DNA of 64,000 nucleotides. Source: Pyrus communis. Lineage: Eukaryota; Streptophyta; Magnoliopsida; Rosales; Rosaceae. This document shows, in pieces, positions 20,542 through 30,750 of the stretch. The stretch is taken from positions 21,494,317-21,558,316 of the forward strand of contig NC_084806.1 in NCBI RefSeq assembly GCF_963583255.1. Reading direction: 5' to 3'. Numbering within the stretch: the stretch's first letter is position 1; each line of letters opens with the position of its first letter. A model generated the notes under the pieces. The model was not told where the DNA came from and did not search any database. It saw only the letters and a list, made by a program, of their open reading frames with translations. The position numbers were made by a program, and so were the translations under genes.

Positions 20542-21632
20542 TCTTCTTTGCCGTGCCTCATTCAAGACTTTGGCACACCCATATATCAAGCATCCTTCCC
20601 CCACACTTGTTTTCTACAATGCAATGATCAAAAGGAATTCATCTTTGAGTTATGCTTTTACTATGCTTCAAGAACAAAGGTATGGGTGGTCCTACTCTAG
20701 GCTAGGTGAGGATAATTGTGGGTTAACAAAGAAAGTAGGCTACACAAGGCTCAACGGGGTTAAACCTACAAAAACACATGCATGGAATGATGGCTTTTTG
20801 GCTATGGTGGTAACTACTAACTTCATCTTGAATATGTGTTATACAATTCAATAACATGTTTTGAATGAAATTGGCATGAGTTCTAGTATTTGGAACTAAA
20901 TGATGAAACGCCTTCTAAGTAGTAACCAAGCAAAGAATAATGAGATCATGCAACGACTTTAGAAAACAAGAATGCACAGATTTTAACTCTCCAAATAAAC
21001 GTTTAGGCTCAAGTCTCACAAGGTTGTAGCATTAGTTTGAGTTCCTACCTTCAAGCATGTTACAAAAACTAATTTTTTTTCTTTTTGATTACATGTGAAG
21101 TCATAAGTTATAACCACAACCAAGCATAAACAAAGAGTAAATCAAACTTTCATCCATGTTAATCATTCTTTTTAACAGTCATGCAATTACAAACCGAATC
21201 CTCATCATTGTGTTGGAAGGTACCCTAAGACACAAACAAACACACAAAAACAACTTAAAAACAACTCTTTTTGGGTTTTCAAAACGATTTTTTTTTTTTC
21301 AATTTTTTCTGGGATTTTCGGATTTTTGGAACAACAACTCTAAAACACTCTAAAACGGCTTAAAAACACTTAAAAACAGCAAGAAACAACATTTGAAATT
21401 ATGGGTGACAAAACCCTACGAATTTGCATCAAAACACTTTGGTTACCCCCTCACACTTAAATCAAACATTGTCCTCAATGTTTCAAGCATAGACTCACAC
21501 AAATAACAAACAACAAACAAAACAACATCTAACAACCTAACATGGCAGAAACAAAATCAACAACAAAGAGAAGAGTTTAGGAACGCAAATCTGGAATGGG
21601 AGTGCTTTCTCGGTCTTCCTTTGTTGAATGCA
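19691..21632 (-). other. Noncoding 3' internal region of X
   Basis: No credible ORF. Polypurine-like motifs at 20595-20609 and 21443-21459, with a T/C-rich tract near 20470-20550. Confidence 0.75.
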
Positions 21633-21680
21633 TGGGTTGCCTCCCAAGTAGCGCTTGCTTTAACGTCGTACAGCCGGACG
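21633..21680 (-). other. Conserved GGGAGGCAACCC motif (X)
   Basis: It starts 16 bases after the polyprotein stop in element sense: CGTCCGGCTGTACGACGTTA followed by AGCGCTACTTGGGAGGCAAC. Confidence 0.75.
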
Positions 21681-21696
21681 AGCATGCTTCTTATCC

Positions 21697-24033
21697 TCAC
21701 TTGGAGCCCACGGCATGAAGTGGGATGTCCTCCACAACTCGCCCTTCAACACTTTCGTAATATGGCTCTATGAATGGGAGGGGATAGTGATCCTCCCTAA
21801 TGGTGGTATTTTGGTTCCTATAGTTCATGTAGACGCTCCCACCACCTTTAAATCGATTGGTCACCTGCACCAAAGAAGGTAACAACCTATTAGTTGAAAT
21901 GGGAATTGGAATTGGGATTGGAGACTTACTAGGATGTTGTGGCAATGCCCCTAGGGCAGCCACCATCTCGCCAATTTTATCCTTAGGTACGGCCAGATTG
22001 GGTATTTTTAGGGCAGTGGCGTGCTCCTTGTGCTTTCTTCCAATTCCTTCCTCGATGGTGGTTCTAGACGCATCCTTCTTGATTGGTGTTGAACATTCCT
22101 GCCCTATATTTTTAGTTGTACCAATGGCAAAACAAGAACGAACATCATTTGTATTCTCAATGGATTCAGAAACTTTAAAGTTAATCGTATCACCACCAAA
22201 CTCCATAGTTAAGGCTCCCCTGGCCACGTCAATCTTGGTGTGGGCTGTTTTCATGAAAGGTCGTCCAAGTAAGAGTGGCGATGGTGGAGAGTGGGTTGAA
22301 TCCTCCATGTCAAGCACATAGAAATCTGCAGGAAAAATCAAGTGGTCTACCTGCACCAAAACATCTTCCAAAACTCCTCTCGGGTATGCATTAGATCGAT
22401 CGGCTAATTGAATAATAACACCATCATTTTTAAGCTCTCCTAGATTCATAGATGCATAAACAGAGTATGGCATGACATTAATTGATGCACCTAAATCTAG
22501 CATAGCATGTTCGAACCTTGTATTACCAATTACACAAGGGATAGTGAAACTACCTGGATCTTTGCATTTAGGTGGTAGCTTTCTTTGCAATATTGCAGAG
22601 ACATTCTCACTTACATGTACCACCTCTTTCTCCCGAATCCGTTTCCTTGTTGTACAAATCTTCCTCAAAAACTTAGCGTACTTCGGAATTTGCTTTATTG
22701 CATCAAGGAGCGGGATATTGACATGCACCTTCCTAAACGTCTCTAGGATGTCTTTTTCATCCTCCTCTGTCTTAGATTGCGTAAACCTGCTAGGAAAGGG
22801 CACATTTAGTGGAATAGAACTAGACAAATTCGAATTTGGACTCACCTTGGTGGTTTGGGATGCATTGGATGAAGTAGTGTTTCTAGGTGCTTGCGGCAAA
22901 GGGGATTGTGTCCTTGCCGTGGGCTTGCTTGCAGCCTCCTCTTCATGTTGCAACGTCTCGTCTACATTAGGACTTGTTTTGGGTGGTGTGGATGTGGTGC
23001 CAACTTCTTTTCCACTCCTCAAAGGGATTGCTTTGGCAGATTCGAATCCACCTTTCGGATTGACCACGGTTGAACTTGGCAACCTACCTTGCTCTCGGAA
23101 TTGTCCCACAAACTCCGCAATCTGCCCTATTTGTTTCTCTAAGTGGTCCACCCTTTTGTCTTGGTTTTGCAATGCTTTGTTTTGATTCTCTAGCCCCTGA
23201 GACAAATTGGTAAGTAACTTAAGAATTGTATCATTGTCCAAAGACATACCTTGATGGTTTTGGGCAGATTGGGATTGTGATGCTTCTTGGTCGTGGGTTT
23301 TGGTGTAAAATCCCGGGGGTTGCTGCCTAAAGCCTCCTTGTTGGTAAGGTTGTTGAGGCTCCCGCCATTTGAAATTTGGATGATCAAGCCAACCGGGATT
23401 GTAGGTAGTGGAGAAGGGGTCACCACGATTTTGGTATTGATTCCCATATCCCACGGCATTGAGTGTCTCCCACCCTCCATTCTCGATCAATTGTGGGCAC
23501 TTATCCGTGGGATGTCCTTGCATGGAGCACACACCACAAGAAGCTACGGTTTGGACTTTTGGACCGTCCATCACCTGAGAAAGCAAAGTAGCGAGGTTAG
23601 CCATTTGATTTTGAAGTTCGGTTATGGTACTTACCTCATTGACTTGGTGTTGCCGTGGGGTACTCCTCTGTCCAACGCCTTCGTATTGTTGAGCGTTCAA
23701 CGCTCGATTAGCAATCAACATCTTTGCAGCCGTAGGGGTCTTGTCCACCAATGCTCCTCCCGCTGAGGCATCTAGCATTTGACGTTCAATAGGTAGAAGT
23801 CCCTCGTAAAAGTATTGTAGAAGTAGTTCCTCCTTCATTTGATGCTGTGGACATGAAGCAACAAGAGATTTAAAACGTTCATAATAAGTAGGAAAGGATT
23901 CACCTTTATCTTGTTGAATTCCACTTATCCTTTTTCGTAGGAGGATGACTCGAGAAGTTGGGAAAAACTTCTCCAAGTAAGCTCGTTTCATGCTCTCCCA
24001 TGATGTGACCGTTCCGGGAGCCAACTCGTACAA
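21697..24033 (-). CDS. gag-pro: Athila-like gag (3' part) and aspartic protease polyprotein of X
   Basis: This 778-codon frame is still open across the junction with F at 24054, so its true N-terminus (start codon at 31870) is now separated. Residues 1-95 are the second half of the retrotransposon gag domain (EKFFPTSRVILLRKRISGI). C166-x2-C169-x4-H174-x4-C179 is a zinc knuckle for RNA binding. DHLEKQIGQIAEF (296-308) is a short helix shared with the mini-gags. D513-LGAS is the protease active site and LLGRPF (588-593) its later conserved loop; DLGAS is usual in Athila relatives. After about residue 620 a charged tail ends at HAVGSK and stop, with no RT following. It would act in cytoplasmic particles. 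It is intact as an ORF but not as a gene because the first part is displaced. Confidence 0.85.
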   Translation of the reverse strand: MYELAPGTVTSWESMKRAYLEKFFPTSRVILLRKRISGIQQDKGESFPTYYERFKSLVASCPQHQMKEELLLQYFYEGLLPIERQMLDASAGGALVDKTPTAAKMLIANRALNAQQYEGVGQRSTPRQHQVNEVSTITELQNQMANLATLLSQVMDGPKVQTVASCGVCSMQGHPTDKCPQLIENGGWETLNAVGYGNQYQNRGDPFSTTYNPGWLDHPNFKWREPQQPYQQGGFRQQPPGFYTKTHDQEASQSQSAQNHQGMSLDNDTILKLLTNLSQGLENQNKALQNQDKRVDHLEKQIGQIAEFVGQFREQGRLPSSTVVNPKGGFESAKAIPLRSGKEVGTTSTPPKTSPNVDETLQHEEEAASKPTARTQSPLPQAPRNTTSSNASQTTKVSPNSNLSSSIPLNVPFPSRFTQSKTEEDEKDILETFRKVHVNIPLLDAIKQIPKYAKFLRKICTTRKRIREKEVVHVSENVSAILQRKLPPKCKDPGSFTIPCVIGNTRFEHAMLDLGASINVMPYSVYASMNLGELKNDGVIIQLADRSNAYPRGVLEDVLVQVDHLIFPADFYVLDMEDSTHSPPSPLLLGRPFMKTAHTKIDVARGALTMEFGGDTINFKVSESIENTNDVRSCFAIGTTKNIGQECSTPIKKDASRTTIEEGIGRKHKEHATALKIPNLAVPKDKIGEMVAALGALPQHPSKSPIPIPIPISTNRLLPSLVQVTNRFKGGGSVYMNYRNQNTTIREDHYPLPFIEPYYESVEGRVVEDIPLHAVGSK

Positions 24034-24054
24034 CCAATCTTTCGCTTTCTCTTG
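23361..24054 (-). repeat. 694-bp direct repeat of gag, left copy
   Basis: Same sequence as 30751-31444, with no difference seen by eye. It flanks F on the left. The right copy begins exactly at the LTR end of F, the left copy ends exactly where F begins. Confidence 0.9.
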
Positions 24055-24066
24055 TTTAGCAAATTT

Positions 24067-24084
24067 TGGCGCCGTTGCCGGGGA
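24067..24084 (+). other. Primer binding site, tRNA-Asp (F)
   Basis: TGGCGCCGTTGCCGGGGA. It is followed by the near-palindrome GATTAGAAAATTTGCTAATC. Confidence 0.95.
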
Positions 24085-24173
24085 TTAGAAAATTTGCTAA
24101 TCCCTTGGATTGTTTGTTTCTGTATTGTCTTTTAAATTTAGTTTTTATTTGTGTTTTGTTTGTTAAGAACAAC

Positions 24174-25097
24174 ATGGCACTTGATAACGCTTCTCTTTTG
24201 TCACAGCTCATGGAAAGGTCCCAAATGCAAAGAGTTGATATATCTAATCTTCAATCAAGGAATAACGTGTTTTCCAATACTTACAATTCGGATTGGAGTG
24301 ATCATTCAAACTCTATGTGGTGGGAACCTCAAAATGCTCAACAAGGAGGATATTGGCAGCCACCACAACCTCATATTCAATATGCCCAACCAAATTTAAG
24401 TTCGTCAATAGATTATAATCAAAAGCTTAACGAATTAATTTGTTTGGTGCAGGGCTCACAAAATCAAGACAATGAGGCTCGACAAGAAGACAAAAGGTTG
24501 GATCACTTGGAAAAGCAAATTGGGCAGATAGCGGAGTTCGTAGGACAATTTTGCGACCAAGGCAAACTCCCTAGTTCAACCATTGTAAATCCGAAGGGAG
24601 GATTTGAAGCACCTTTGCCGGAAGCACTTATTGCTCCTACGCCATCTAATTCAAGTAAGGTTGTTCCAATTAGTTCTAACCCCATTCCACCTAATATCCC
24701 TATTCCTTGCAGGTTCATGAATTCCAAGGAAGAAGAAAGTGAAAAAGACATCTTGGAAGACCTTCCAAAGGTGCAAAGTAGGGAATTTCATGAATTCATC
24801 AAAGGGGATATACTTGAGACAACAATGCCCAAAGAAGTTGAATTTGATGACATTGGACAAGTCATAACCATCACATGCAATCTGGCCAAGTCCAATATCC
24901 CTAAAACTTTCAAAGGAGTGGTGTTTGTCATTGAGTTCTTGTCAGACAAAACAAGTAAGTCATTTTTTTCAAATTCCATTACATTTTATACTAACTTGTT
25001 GTTTTTTATGAATCAGGCACCTACATTAGAATTCAAACCAATGCCGGTTCACTTCAAGTATCACCTTCCATTCAAGGACCAATTCCATGCCGTTTGA
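24174..25097 (+). CDS. Gag-derived mini-gag of F, 307 codons
   Basis: The start is the ATG of MALDNASLLSQLMERSQ at 24174; the frame is open upstream to the PBS but without an ATG. Residues about 30-70 (WSDHSNSMWWEPQ, GGYWQPPQPH) and the DHLEKQIGQIAEFVGQF helix match the region after the zinc knuckle in the X polyprotein. The gag core, zinc knuckle and protease are absent. The last 90 residues (from VEFDDIGQVITITC) form a module shared with Y and Z. It ends LEFKPMPVHFKYH, resembling the linker that precedes RT in autonomous Athila-type elements. Particle assembly by this protein alone is doubtful; it may need a helper gag. Confidence 0.7.
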   Translation: MALDNASLLSQLMERSQMQRVDISNLQSRNNVFSNTYNSDWSDHSNSMWWEPQNAQQGGYWQPPQPHIQYAQPNLSSSIDYNQKLNELICLVQGSQNQDNEARQEDKRLDHLEKQIGQIAEFVGQFCDQGKLPSSTIVNPKGGFEAPLPEALIAPTPSNSSKVVPISSNPIPPNIPIPCRFMNSKEEESEKDILEDLPKVQSREFHEFIKGDILETTMPKEVEFDDIGQVITITCNLAKSNIPKTFKGVVFVIEFLSDKTSKSFFSNSITFYTNLLFFMNQAPTLEFKPMPVHFKYHLPFKDQFHAV

Positions 25098-25110
25098 TTT
25101 TATTTATGTT

Positions 25111-25147
25111 AAAAAAAAAAAAATAATAATAATAATAATAATAATAA
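25111..25147 (+). repeat. A-run plus (AAT)n after mini-gag of F
   Basis: Thirteen A followed by about eight ATA units between the gag stop and the 3' end of the antisense ORF. Confidence 0.85.
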
Positions 25148-25160
25148 AAGTGGCGAGGCT

Positions 25161-25838
25161 TCACAAAGGTTGTTTACTTAAAGACCCACTACGTGGCAAA
25201 ACTCTTGAAGCGGAAGGCATCGAGACGGAAGGCATCGGGGCAGAAGACATAGGAGCGGAAGGCATCGGAGATAGAGGCATCGAAGATAGAGCATTCGAGG
25301 CCTCAATACTTGGCCAAACGCTGGATGATCCAGGAAAAAGGTGCCTCTGGAGGAAAGACGAAAACCTTTGACGGTCACTTTGAATCCGACCTTCAGACTC
25401 TTGCAGTTCATCAAGCTTCCTCTTCATGCCCGTCGAATAGTTGTTGGCAAGCACGTGCAAACTTCTATTCTCATGCTTAAGCAGTTTGATCTCCTGTTTA
25501 AGACTTTCCACCTCTGCCATCAATGATTCCACCTGACGGGAGCGGGCAAGCAGGCGTTGGCCCATGTTGGACACAGAACTCGCACACTGAACACTAAGTG
25601 CGAGGGACTCTTGAACGGCCAACTCATCGGACCGTCCTGACAGCAGCCTACTATCTTTTGGAGTGAGGAGGTTCCTAGCTACTATTGTAGCTGTTGTGGC
25701 GTCCTGCATCACGGAGTCTTCACCTGTGAGAGGACCGTTAGAAGATAAGAAAGAAGGGCGCCATACGTTACCTTGACGCGGCGCGGCCGTATCACTGCTG
25801 AGACTCAATTCTAAGCTAAGGTTCGATGGGTTTGCCAT
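25161..25838 (-). CDS. Antisense ORF of F, 225 codons
   Basis: Same layout as the other copies: LSLELSL at residues 7-13, coiled coil with EIKLLKHENRSLHVL in place of EIQQLKYENRSLHVL, and a short irregular Met/Pro/Ser tail (SMPLSPMPSAPMSS, then RVLPRSGSLSKQPL). It is closest to the W copy. The open frame, shared start and opposition to the gag direction support a real cassette. A predicted TATA box (CTTATAGA, 25951-25958) lies 113 nt upstream of the ATG. Confidence 0.75.
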   Translation of the reverse strand: MANPSNLSLELSLSSDTAAPRQGNVWRPSFLSSNGPLTGEDSVMQDATTATIVARNLLTPKDSRLLSGRSDELAVQESLALSVQCASSVSNMGQRLLARSRQVESLMAEVESLKQEIKLLKHENRSLHVLANNYSTGMKRKLDELQESEGRIQSDRQRFSSFLQRHLFPGSSSVWPSIEASNALSSMPLSPMPSAPMSSAPMPSVSMPSASRVLPRSGSLSKQPL

Positions 25839-26426
25839 TTTTCAAAAGTGTTCAAAGAGATGGGGTGGATGGAGTTAATTCTCAAAGGGCCGGAGTCGAT
25901 TTTCAAGAATGGGAATTCTTCAGAGTGTGTTTGTTGTGGTGATCGATAGCTCTATAAGAAGCCAAGGCGACGCGTCCACCAATTCGAAAAGCCGGAATTT
26001 CCGGCGTAATTTAGGCGACGCATTCTCTGCTTTTCAGAAGACGCGTTCAACTTTGTCAAAAGATTTCTGACAAAGCTGAAAACACGTGGAGGCCATCATC
26101 GCAACTACACATCTTTAGCCGACAAAGCGCAAAGTTCGGCGACGCTTTCTCTGCTTTTCAGAAGACGTGTGCAGCTTTGTCAAAAGGAGCCGCATCTGCA
26201 CTACCACGTGTCGTTCAGAAAGCGAAGGGGCGTCGTTCAGAAATCGAAGGGGCGCCTGCTCAGAAATCGAAGAGGCGTATTCAAAGATCGAAGAGGCGCC
26301 ACTATTTCAAAAAGCCGGATTTGCGGGATCAAAACGTTTGTCGACAAGGGTAAAAGGTACCACCACTTGATATTATCTCTATATATGTCGACCTTCGTCT
26401 TTTATGGCAGGGCAAACCTGAAGAAA
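25839..26426. promoter_or_regulatory. Divergent promoter-like region of F
   Basis: 588 bp between two divergent starts. The antisense TATA is at 25951-25958 and the sense TATATAT at 26380-26386, 41 nt before ATG 26427. The middle is GC-rich with CACGTG (near 26085 and 26204), GGCGACGC blocks and three diverged repeats of about 22 bp (GTTCAGAAATCGAAGGGGCG type). Confidence 0.55.
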
Positions 26427-26696
26427 ATGCCCAACTCTCTCTCACCTCTGAGGGCGCACTCCCAGCAAAGCCTTTCGAAATACTCAATTCTTTCTTCTTC
26501 CCCAAAGATGATACCAGATGCCTGGAGTACATATGACCCAGGAGGAAACGGCGGATTGAAGCATGTGCTGATTCATTCACCGCTTCTTCAAAGCAAAGGT
26601 ATCTCATATCATCAAGGTCAAAAGCAAAAATATCTCATATCATGCTCTTTCCCTGTCTTTTTCTTTGTCCTTGTTCTTACTTGCATGGCAAAGTAA
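26427..26696 (+). CDS. Small element-sense ORF, 89 codons (F)
   Basis: MPNSLSPLRAHSQQSLSK at the start, DAWSTYDPGGNGG in the middle, and hydrophobic FPVFFFVLVLTCMAK at the end. The ATG is the first in good position after the TATATAT box. Unknown family. Confidence 0.35.
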   Translation: MPNSLSPLRAHSQQSLSKYSILSSSPKMIPDAWSTYDPGGNGGLKHVLIHSPLLQSKGISYHQGQKQKYLISCSFPVFFFVLVLTCMAK

Positions 26697-28134
26697 AAGA
26701 AGCAATCACCCGGCACTTGGAGTCAGTCTACCGATCTGGAGCCAACTGCCTGGAATCTATTCCTGATTGCTTACCTAGCGTTGCTCTCGAGTAGTCATCT
26801 TCAACGGTTGTTACACTTCCAGAGAAGGGACCACTCCTGCAAAGATTGAACAAAGAAACAGATAACAGGAGGAAGCTCAGACCTTCGGGGGAAACCAAAA
26901 GAACCATCCTGCTGCCCAGTTCAAGAAGTAGCACAAAGGAAAATCAACGATGGGCAGAAACCAGTTCAAGAGTAAGCCTGTGGAATCACAAAGATCAAAG
27001 CCTTAATGCAATCACCAAGGAGAAGAGGGAATTTACACTCCATAACCAGATTTGCGTCCCTAAACTCTTCTCTTTGTTAATTACATTATGCCATGTTTAA
27101 TATGTTTAGTTGCTTTTTGTGTGTTTACTTATGTTTTGTGTGAATCTATGCTTAAAACATTGAGGACAGTGTTTGATTTAAGTGTGGGGGGGTAACTAAA
27201 GTGTTTTGATGCAAATTCGTAGGGTTTTATCCACCATAACTTCTAATGTTGTTCCTTGCTATTTTAAGGTGTTTTTAAGTTGTTTTAGAGTGTTTTAGTG
27301 TGTTTTGTTTTATAATTCGAAAATCCCATAAAAATTTGAAAAATTGTTTTGAAAAACCCAAAAAGAGTTGTTTTAAAGTTGTTTTTGTGTGTGTGTTTGT
27401 GTCTTAGGGTACCTTCCAACACAACGATAAGGATTTGGTTTATAATTGCATGACGGTTAGAAAGAGTTATAAACATAGAGAAAAGTTTGATTTACTCTTG
27501 GTATATGCTTGGTTATGGTTATAATGTATGACTTCACATGCAATCATAAAAGAAAAAAAAATTCGTTTTTGTAACATGCTTGAAGGAAGAAACTCAAACA
27601 AACGCTACATCCCTGTGAGACTCGAGCCATTACTTTCTTTGGAGAGTTATTTTCTGTGATTCTTTATTTTCTAAAGTTGTTGCATGATCTCATTATTCCT
27701 TGCTTGGTTGCTACTTAGAATGCAATTGTATCATGATAGAACTAAATGCTAGAACTCATGCCCATTTCATTCAAAGCATGTTATTGATTTGCATAACACA
27801 TATTCAAGAAAAGTTGTGTAGTGACCACCACCATAGCCAAATAGCCTTACTTCCCATACTTCATATATGTTGTAAGTTTTAACCCCGTTGAGCCTTGTTT
27901 AGCCTTTATTCTTTGTTTACCCACATTTTCCTCACCTAGCCTAGTTTAGGACAATCCCCACCCTTGTTCTTAAAAGATAGTGAGCATGACTTAATTGAAT
28001 TCCTTTTGAGTTACATTATGAAAGAAAATAAGTGTGGGGGAGAGAATGTTTAAGTGTTGATGTTTTGAGATTCAAAAGAAAAGAAAAAAAAAAGAGAAAA
28101 GAAAGAAAGAAAGAAAAAAAAAAAAAAGAGCTTG

Positions 28135-28170
<36 letters not shown>

Positions 28171-28902
28171 AAAGAATAAGTGATTGAAGAAAGGTTCCAA
28201 AACACCAATTCTGGGCGTAAATTGTCTAAATTCTCCCTTTTTGTTCAAAAGTTGAGTTTTCATTCAAAAGTGAATTCTAAGTTGATTCAAATGCTTTGCT
28301 CACTATTTCTTTAAAAACCTTTGTTTTCCATATCCCTTCTTTGTTATCCACATACCCCAAGCCCCGTTACAACCCTTGACTTCTATCTTCAGTGTTGTGT
28401 ATTTCAATTTGTGGAGTTTGAACTTGGTATGAGCATATGGTATCACTGGTTCTCGCGTCTAAGTAGTAGCATTCCATTCATGAGATCATATCTAAACATG
28501 CTTATTAACTCCAGAAATTGCTTCCTTTGAAATACATATATGTGAGTGTTCGTTTTTATGATTACATCAATCTTCTCACATATAACTAGTTTAGGGTGTG
28601 TAGTCAGAAAATCTGTGTGAAAAACGAGAGCATATCTTGTAAGGAATTGAGCAAATTCTCTAAGGCATGTTACTACATTCAAAATATAGTTTTAAATGCT
28701 TAATTGTGAATTAGTATGTGGTGACTATGATTAAGAATGTACTTAAGTGTCAAGATGGCTAAAATCTGTGGGAATAATGATTTTTAACTTGTCTTGTGCA
28801 TTGGAAATCCGTGAGACGATTGTTGGAAGGTGTAGGTTGTGTTTTGTTCGTTTTGTCTAGTTTCGTGTTCTTTTGTTTTGTTTTGCTCGAGGACTAGCAA
28901 AA
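26697..28902 (+). other. Noncoding 3' internal region of F
   Basis: No credible ORF. Polypurine-like motifs at 27178-27196 and 28028-28045, and a purine tract (A/G only, about 85 nt) at 28078-28168. Confidence 0.75.
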
Positions 28903-28920
28903 GATAAGTGTGGGGGTATT
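28903..28920 (+). other. Polypurine tract of F
   Basis: GATAAGTGTGGGGGTATT immediately before the LTR start TGATAGGAGC. Confidence 0.9.
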
Positions 28921-30750
28921 TGATAGGAGCATATTCATGCGACTTAAATAGCTTGTTCTCGTACATTTACGTTATGTTTCTTTAGTTATTTTAGTACTTT
29001 AAGCTATTTTCGTGTGTTTGTAGGTCCAAAGGGCTAAAGGAGCAAAAAGATGCATTTTGGAGACTTTTGGAGCACTTTTGGGCTAAGGACGGATAGCTTA
29101 TGCTTGAAGCCAAAGTGTTGGACGAAATTGAAGACCTAATTGGAGCCAAAGTGTTGGAACCTTGTTCTCTTTAGTTTTAGGACATTTAAACCTTTCCTAA
29201 TCCCAATCATGCCATGCATAACACACATCCATTCTAACACATTGTCATTGAACATGCATTTCCTTCATTAGTTAACCCACATGCACTTATCACTTATCAT
29301 CACCACATATCATATCACTTAATCACTTATCACTTATCATCACCACTTAACCACTTATCATATCATAACCACATATCATATCACTTATCACTTATCACTT
29401 AACATAACATCCACCTACTTCACCTACAACATCCACTTCACCTACAACATCCACCTACTTCACCTACAACATCCACCCACTTCACCTACAACATCCACCT
29501 ACTTCACCTACAAATGACATAGCCATATGTTCCCTCCACTACTCCTATAAATACCCTTGCATTCATTCATTCATGAACATCTCATTTTCATACACAACTC
29601 ACCACAAACACATCCCTTTCTCTCTTAGCCGTGAGTCTCCCTTAGAATCCAAAAACCATCTTTCCATTTCCATCACTCCTCACTCCATTCCACACTTCCA
29701 TTCCCCCAAACCAACTATCCTTAGACCTTATGCTACAATAAAGAGGAAGAGAAGAGGGCCTAAACGTTCATACAATTCAAGTTTGAGTTGTTGGAATGTT
29801 TAGGTGTTTCTTTGATTTCAATGTTTAATTTTAATTCTCTTTGTTTTGTATGAGGAACTAAACCCCCCTTTAGCTAGGGGGTGATTCGAAATATATGTTT
29901 ATGCTTGCATTTTGATTTGATTACTTCTAATTACATTTCATAAGTTGTGAATTCAATTTGTTTAACTGTTTTATTGATAACCTATTTATGTATGTTTATT
30001 GAGAGTGCACACTTAATTTTCATGCATGAATTTGACGCTAGAATATAAGTGAATTTCACCTAATCGTTATGAACTTATATTCACAAGTAGTGGAGGTTGC
30101 TTATAAACAATCGCGTTAAACGAATTCTTGGCATAAGTTTCATGCAATCATAGTAACGAATGCCTCGTCAACACTTATAGTTTTCAAAGAACTTAATGAT
30201 TCTTGCTTGTATCTCTATTATGCAATTCATGTAGGGAACTTGTGAGGAATGTTTTGGGTTGTCGTATGCAATCATCCAATTCAATAACGTTAGGAAGATT
30301 TGAAGGTTAATTTAAGCGGATCTAATTAACTTGGAGTGTTGAGAATTAATGATTTATTGAAATGCAATTGGAAATCGTTTTATTATGCAAGTATAACATG
30401 TATGGAGATGAACCCCTTAGCTAGCATTCATCCATTCAATTCCATCACATTCATATTTACATTCTGTCTAGTTTATTAACTTGTTTCGTTATTTCAATTT
30501 TCGTAAAACCTAAACCCCCATTTACTTTCTTGTTCTTTAATGCTTAGAATCTATTTAGTTTATATTTTAAAGTATTTTTGAATTCTTTGAGTCTAGTTTA
30601 GTGTTTTATATTGTGTTTTTATGTTTTTGAGTCAAATCCAAGTGATTAACAATCCCTCCTAATCCCCGGTCTAGAACGATCCCTACTTATACATATACTA
30701 TAATTTGATGAAAAGAGGGTTTAATTTGTGTGCGTATAAATCTCGCATCA
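28921..30750 (+). repeat. 3' LTR of F, 1830 bp
   Basis: TGATAGGAGC...CTCGCATCA. TATAAATA at 29546-29553, five minisatellite units about 29405-29512, and a C6/G5 hairpin at 29873-29881. A 76-codon frame starts at 29573 just past the TATA and ends in a basic run (KRKRRGPKRS). Confidence 0.9.

Larger units (their letters stand above)
24055..30750 (+). mobile_element. Element F (forward) inside X, lacking its 5' LTR
   Basis: It begins TTTAGCAAATTTTGGCGCC, that is a few bases before the PBS, with no 5' LTR. It continues with a mini-gag, A-run, antisense ORF, divergent promoter-like region, small sense ORF, noncoding region, polypurine tract and a complete 3' LTR (28921-30750, 1830 bp). The right flank CCCGC may be the original target site. 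The left flank is a repeated 694 bp of gag instead of a 5-bp TSD. Confidence 0.85.

Noticed and set aside
20518..20545. T-run as the poly(A) tail of an inserted LINE or processed pseudogene
   Set aside because: It is part of the pyrimidine-rich stretch found at the same place in every element, with no flanking target duplication.
22472..23185. 237-codon plus-strand frame inside X
   Set aside because: Shadow of the gag-protease polyprotein on the opposite strand.
24066..24173. N-terminal extension of the mini-gag starting at the PBS (MAPLPGIRKF) in F, and similarly in Z to 49542
   Set aside because: It needs a TTG start inside the PBS. The conserved ATG (MALDN) lies downstream, and nuclear plant genes rarely start at TTG.
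24655..24712. Second intron-like segment (GTAAGG ... TTGCAG) in the mini-gag
   Set aside because: The segment aligns as coding with the X polyprotein (PPNIPIPCRF against PLNVPFPSRF), so it is exon.
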